The translations under genes were made by a program, and so were the position numbers. Under the pieces are notes generated by a model. That model did no database searches, was not told where the DNA came from, and worked only from the letters and a program-made list of their open reading frames with translations. Shown here piece by piece: positions 6,112 through 7,812 of a stretch of DNA of 7,812 nt. Every line of letters begins with the position of its first letter. The stretch's first letter is position 1. The stretch lies in NCBI GenBank assembly GCA_023481335.1, contig JAMCWI010000129.1:1-7812 (forward strand). Direction: 5' to 3'. This DNA is from Bacillota bacterium. GTDB lineage: Bacteria > Bacillota > Desulfotomaculia > Desulfotomaculales > Desulfotomaculaceae.

Positions 6112-6678
6112 CTAACAGGAGATCATCATTTCCGGTTTTGTTTGAATCAATTTGGTGAAAACATTTACCATAACGGGGTCAAACTGGCTGCCGGCTCCCT
6201 TCTGCAATTCCCGGACAGCGGTATTTAGTGGCAGGGCATCCCGATAGGCCCTTTGTGAGGTCATGGCATCCCAGGCATCGGCAATGCTGGTCAACCGGGC
6301 AGTGTAAGGTATGGCCTCCCCCCTTAAACCCTCGGGGTAGCCGCTGCCGTCAAACCGTTCGTGATGATAAAGAACCACATTGAGTGCTTCCTTTAGAAAA
6401 TCTATGGGGGACAATATATGGGCGCCAATGGTGGGATGTGCCTTAATGGTTTGAAATTCCTCCAGCGACAAGCGGCCCGGTTTGTTGAGAATGAATTCCG
6501 GTACGCCGATTTTGCCGATGTCGTGCAGGATAGCTCCGAAATGAATATGGGTCAGTTCCTCCTCGGACAGACCCAGCCCCTCTCCCAGGGCCACCGCATA
6601 CCTGGCCACATTGCGGGAGTGATTTCGCGTATAAGCATCCTTGGCGTCAATGGCCGAGGTTAAGGCGGAAATGCTCTT
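6112..6678 (-). CDS. HD-GYP phosphodiesterase domain, separated from its GAF half by an in-frame TGA
   Basis: The frame continues directly from the GAF half after the TGA at 6681-6679 and encodes 188 residues of HD-GYP domain, which hydrolyses cyclic di-GMP. Counting through the TGA as residue 214, it starts with SAIDAKDAYTRNHSRNVARY (metal-ligand-type His234). Then come ILHDIGKIG (His266-Asp267), KAHPTIGAHIL (His295), HHERFDGSGYP (His319, His320 and Gly-Tyr-Pro 327-329) and ADAWDAMTS (Asp348). All motifs expected for the family are present, so the domain has not decayed. No ATG with a ribosome binding site lies after the TGA. The first usual start, a GTG at 6609, would remove His234. Independent translation of an active domain is therefore doubtful, unless a rare ATT is used or the TGA is read through. 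Confidence 0.85.
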   Translation of the reverse strand, partial: KSISALTSAIDAKDAYTRNHSRNVARYAVALGEGLGLSEEELTHIHFGAILHDIGKIGVPEFILNKPGRLSLEEFQTIKAHPTIGAHILSPIDFLKEALNVVLYHHERFDGSGYPEGLRGEAIPYTARLTSIADAWDAMTSQRAYRDALPLNTAVRELQKGAGSQFDPVMVNVFTKLIQTKPEMMISC

Positions 6679-6681
6679 TCA
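6679..6681 (-). other. In-frame TGA splitting the GAF/HD-GYP gene
   Basis: The minus-strand codons run GAC GTT TAT TGA AAG AGC ATT: the stop falls in the helix linking the GAF domain to the HD-GYP domain. From this codon to the final TAG (6114-6112) is exactly 189 codons, so no frameshift is involved. One base change from CGA (Arg) or TGG (Trp) would produce it. A sequencing error, a recent nonsense mutation or programmed read-through all fit. Confidence 0.85.
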
Positions 6682-7320
6682 ATAAACGTCCCTGCGGCCG
6701 TACTCTATTTTCATACGGGTGTTGTCCAGAATAAACGCCGCTTGACCGGCGAAGGACAACACGGAACTGCGGTCGGTGTCGGTATACTCGATCCGGTGCG
6801 CATCCTGCCCCTGGTGACGGTGCATTAAGATTAAAGCACCGATCACCAGGCTGTTTACCTGCAGCGGCACCGCCATCAGGGAGCGCAGGGAGGCATCCCT
6901 TTCCCGCAGCGGCTTAAGGGCGGGGTGATGGCGGCTGAACTCCACCACCCGGGAAGAAAAGCAATCCCGGACCAGGCAGGTATGATTTTGCAAGTAATCT
7001 TTGACGGATGTCTCAAACTGCCCTCTGGCGGCTATAACCTCCAGGCTGTCGCACCCCCGGGGGGCCAATAAAATAAAACCTGCCTCACTGTCGGTAATTT
7101 TAATGGCCATATCCAGGATGGCTTCAACGGTTCCTTCAAAGTCACAGGTTTTGATGAGGTCCGTCAGCACCCCGTGCAGGAAGCTGATCTCCTTCATTTT
7201 ATTGCGGAGCAGGTTATTAATGGCGAGCAGTTCTTTGTTTTGTCGCTCCAACTGTTCCAGGCGCAAAATCATGTCCGCCTGTTTTAGGCACTGGCTTTCT
7301 CTCGTGTAAAGTAAGGACAT
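6679..7320 (-). CDS. GAF sensor half of an interrupted GAF/HD-GYP protein
   Basis: A 213-residue frame with a coiled-coil-like start (about 15-47, rich in Leu/Glu/Gln/Lys) and a GAF domain at about 50-200. The GAF domain includes AILDMAIKITDSEAGFILL, a central basic and cysteine-containing stretch (Cys115, Cys120) and the typical late strands RSLMAVPLQVNSLVIGALIL. Alone it has no output domain. The HD-GYP domain follows in the same frame after a single TGA, and together they give the usual GAF/HD-GYP length of about 402 residues. The start is secure: GAGGTGATC, complementary to the 16S end, stands a few bases before the ATG. It lies 53 bases after the CmpB-like gene and heads the pair with the diguanylate cyclase. 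The ligand of the GAF domain is unknown. Confidence 0.88.
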   Translation of the reverse strand: MSLLYTRESQCLKQADMILRLEQLERQNKELLAINNLLRNKMKEISFLHGVLTDLIKTCDFEGTVEAILDMAIKITDSEAGFILLAPRGCDSLEVIAARGQFETSVKDYLQNHTCLVRDCFSSRVVEFSRHHPALKPLRERDASLRSLMAVPLQVNSLVIGALILMHRHQGQDAHRIEYTDTDRSSVLSFAGQAAFILDNTRMKIEYGRRDVY

Positions 7321-7373
7321 CGGATCACCTCTTGGTTGTGGTTGCCGTATTTATCATATTCCTGGCAGACTAC

Positions 7374-7784
7374 CTAGCGAATCTCCATGACTTCCACCAG
7401 GTAGTCGTGCAGCCGCTCAAAGAGAAAGCCCACACCGAACCACAGAGGTGCCATATCCAGGCGGATCAGCCCGGCAATTTGAAAGGGCGATTGCCCGGTG
7501 TAGTCCCAGGGAATAGCACCGGTGACTGCCTTTACCATGAGACCGCTGCCGGCCTCAATAAACCAGATGGCCACCACCCAGACCAAGCCCCGCAGCCACC
7601 AGCCGTAGGGGCGAATGGCGTTATGAACCGGCTCGAAAAGGATCGCCAGTCCGTAGATGGGGAACATCCAGAGATAGGTGGTGGAGGTCAAGCGCCAATC
7701 TCCGGCCAGGACAGACAGAAAGCCCGTCCACAGCACCTCCATCGACCATCCCAATAAACCGTAAATGAGAAATCGTCTAATCAT
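7374..7784 (-). CDS. Small four-helix membrane protein, CmpB/DUF1113-like
   Basis: A 136-residue membrane protein with helices near 4-24, 37-55, 63-85 and 107-124. It resembles the putative ABC transporter type IV family (CmpB, PF06541). Seen are an early LIYGLLGWSMEVLW with a Glu inside the first helix, an MFPIYGL segment in the second, a WDYTGQSPFQIAGLIRLDM loop (family pattern W-[DN]-Y-S...N-G-I-L) and a later Trp-x-x-Gly in the last helix. The role of the family is not established and no ATPase partner is visible here. The ATG at 7784 is preceded by AGGTG only one base away, so the binding site is unusually placed; no better start exists in frame. Upstream context is lost at the window edge. 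It is likely the first visible gene of a run with the cyclic-di-GMP genes. Confidence 0.75.
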   Translation of the reverse strand: MIRRFLIYGLLGWSMEVLWTGFLSVLAGDWRLTSTTYLWMFPIYGLAILFEPVHNAIRPYGWWLRGLVWVVAIWFIEAGSGLMVKAVTGAIPWDYTGQSPFQIAGLIRLDMAPLWFGVGFLFERLHDYLVEVMEIR

Positions 7785-7812
7785 GCACCTATTATTGGCC
7801 CCCCGGGGGTGC
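7785..7812 (-). promoter_or_regulatory. Inverted repeat overlapping the start region of the CmpB-like gene
   Basis: GCACC at the window edge (7812-7808 on the minus strand) can pair with GGTGC (7789-7785), which includes the only ribosome-binding-like bases before the ATG. Between them lies a CCCCCGGGGG palindrome. The arrangement could mask the start, or be part of a larger hairpin or terminator of an upstream gene that is cut off. Confidence 0.25.

Noticed and set aside
6639..6681. Selenocysteine at the in-frame TGA
   Set aside because: The only hairpin seen just after the TGA (6639-6659) is two 3-bp stems around a mismatch, and its loop lacks the G-rich tip expected of a bacterial SECIS. 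HD-GYP proteins are also not known to use Cys or Sec at this linker position. Not excluded, but unlikely.

Overview
The window reads as chromosomal DNA of a low-to-mid-GC, Gram-positive anaerobe, most plausibly a Desulfotomaculum/Pelotomaculum-type member of the Clostridia. This is inferred from strong GGAGG-type ribosome binding sites, GTG starts, a DUF2325 protein, HD-GYP and GGDEF signalling genes and a Fur box. No rRNA or other marker is present to prove it. All recognisable genes except one lie on the minus strand, so the window is best read from right to left.

Right part (7784 down to 4569): a small four-helix membrane protein resembling the CmpB/DUF1113 family is followed by a GAF plus HD-GYP gene and then a membrane-anchored GAF plus GGDEF diguanylate cyclase. 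The last two form a cyclic-di-GMP module, one breaking the messenger and one making it. The HD-GYP gene is interrupted by a single in-frame TGA (6679-6681) between its sensor and its catalytic domain. Both halves are otherwise intact and in the same frame.

Middle (4545 down to 4084): a cysteine-rich DUF2325 protein has its own near-perfect sigma-A promoter, and an almost perfect Fur box sits just downstream of the -10. It is very probably induced by iron limitation. Convergent to it, at 3273-3980, is the only plus-strand gene, a DUF1624/HGSNAT-like membrane acyltransferase. That gene has a good promoter, a leader of about 136 nt holding a possible short peptide and a terminator-like hairpin, and an intrinsic terminator after its stop.

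Left part (2879 down to 1): an oligopeptidase B (S9A family) keeps its full catalytic triad but carries an N-terminal signal peptide, unlike the classical cytoplasmic enzyme. After it comes the decayed remnant of an FAD-dependent amine-oxidase-type gene: a start resembling a Rossmann beta strand joined out of frame to the C-terminal FAD-binding end. The first 35 codons of an unrecognised gene run off the left edge. The 393-base gap at 2880-3272 holds a degenerate heptamer repeat, a 9-bp direct repeat spaced one helical turn apart, and the promoter and leader of the acyltransferase gene.

No mobile element, CRISPR array, tRNA or rRNA was seen. The most interesting points are the in-frame TGA in the HD-GYP gene, the Fur-controlled cysteine-rich DUF2325 gene, and the exported oligopeptidase B.
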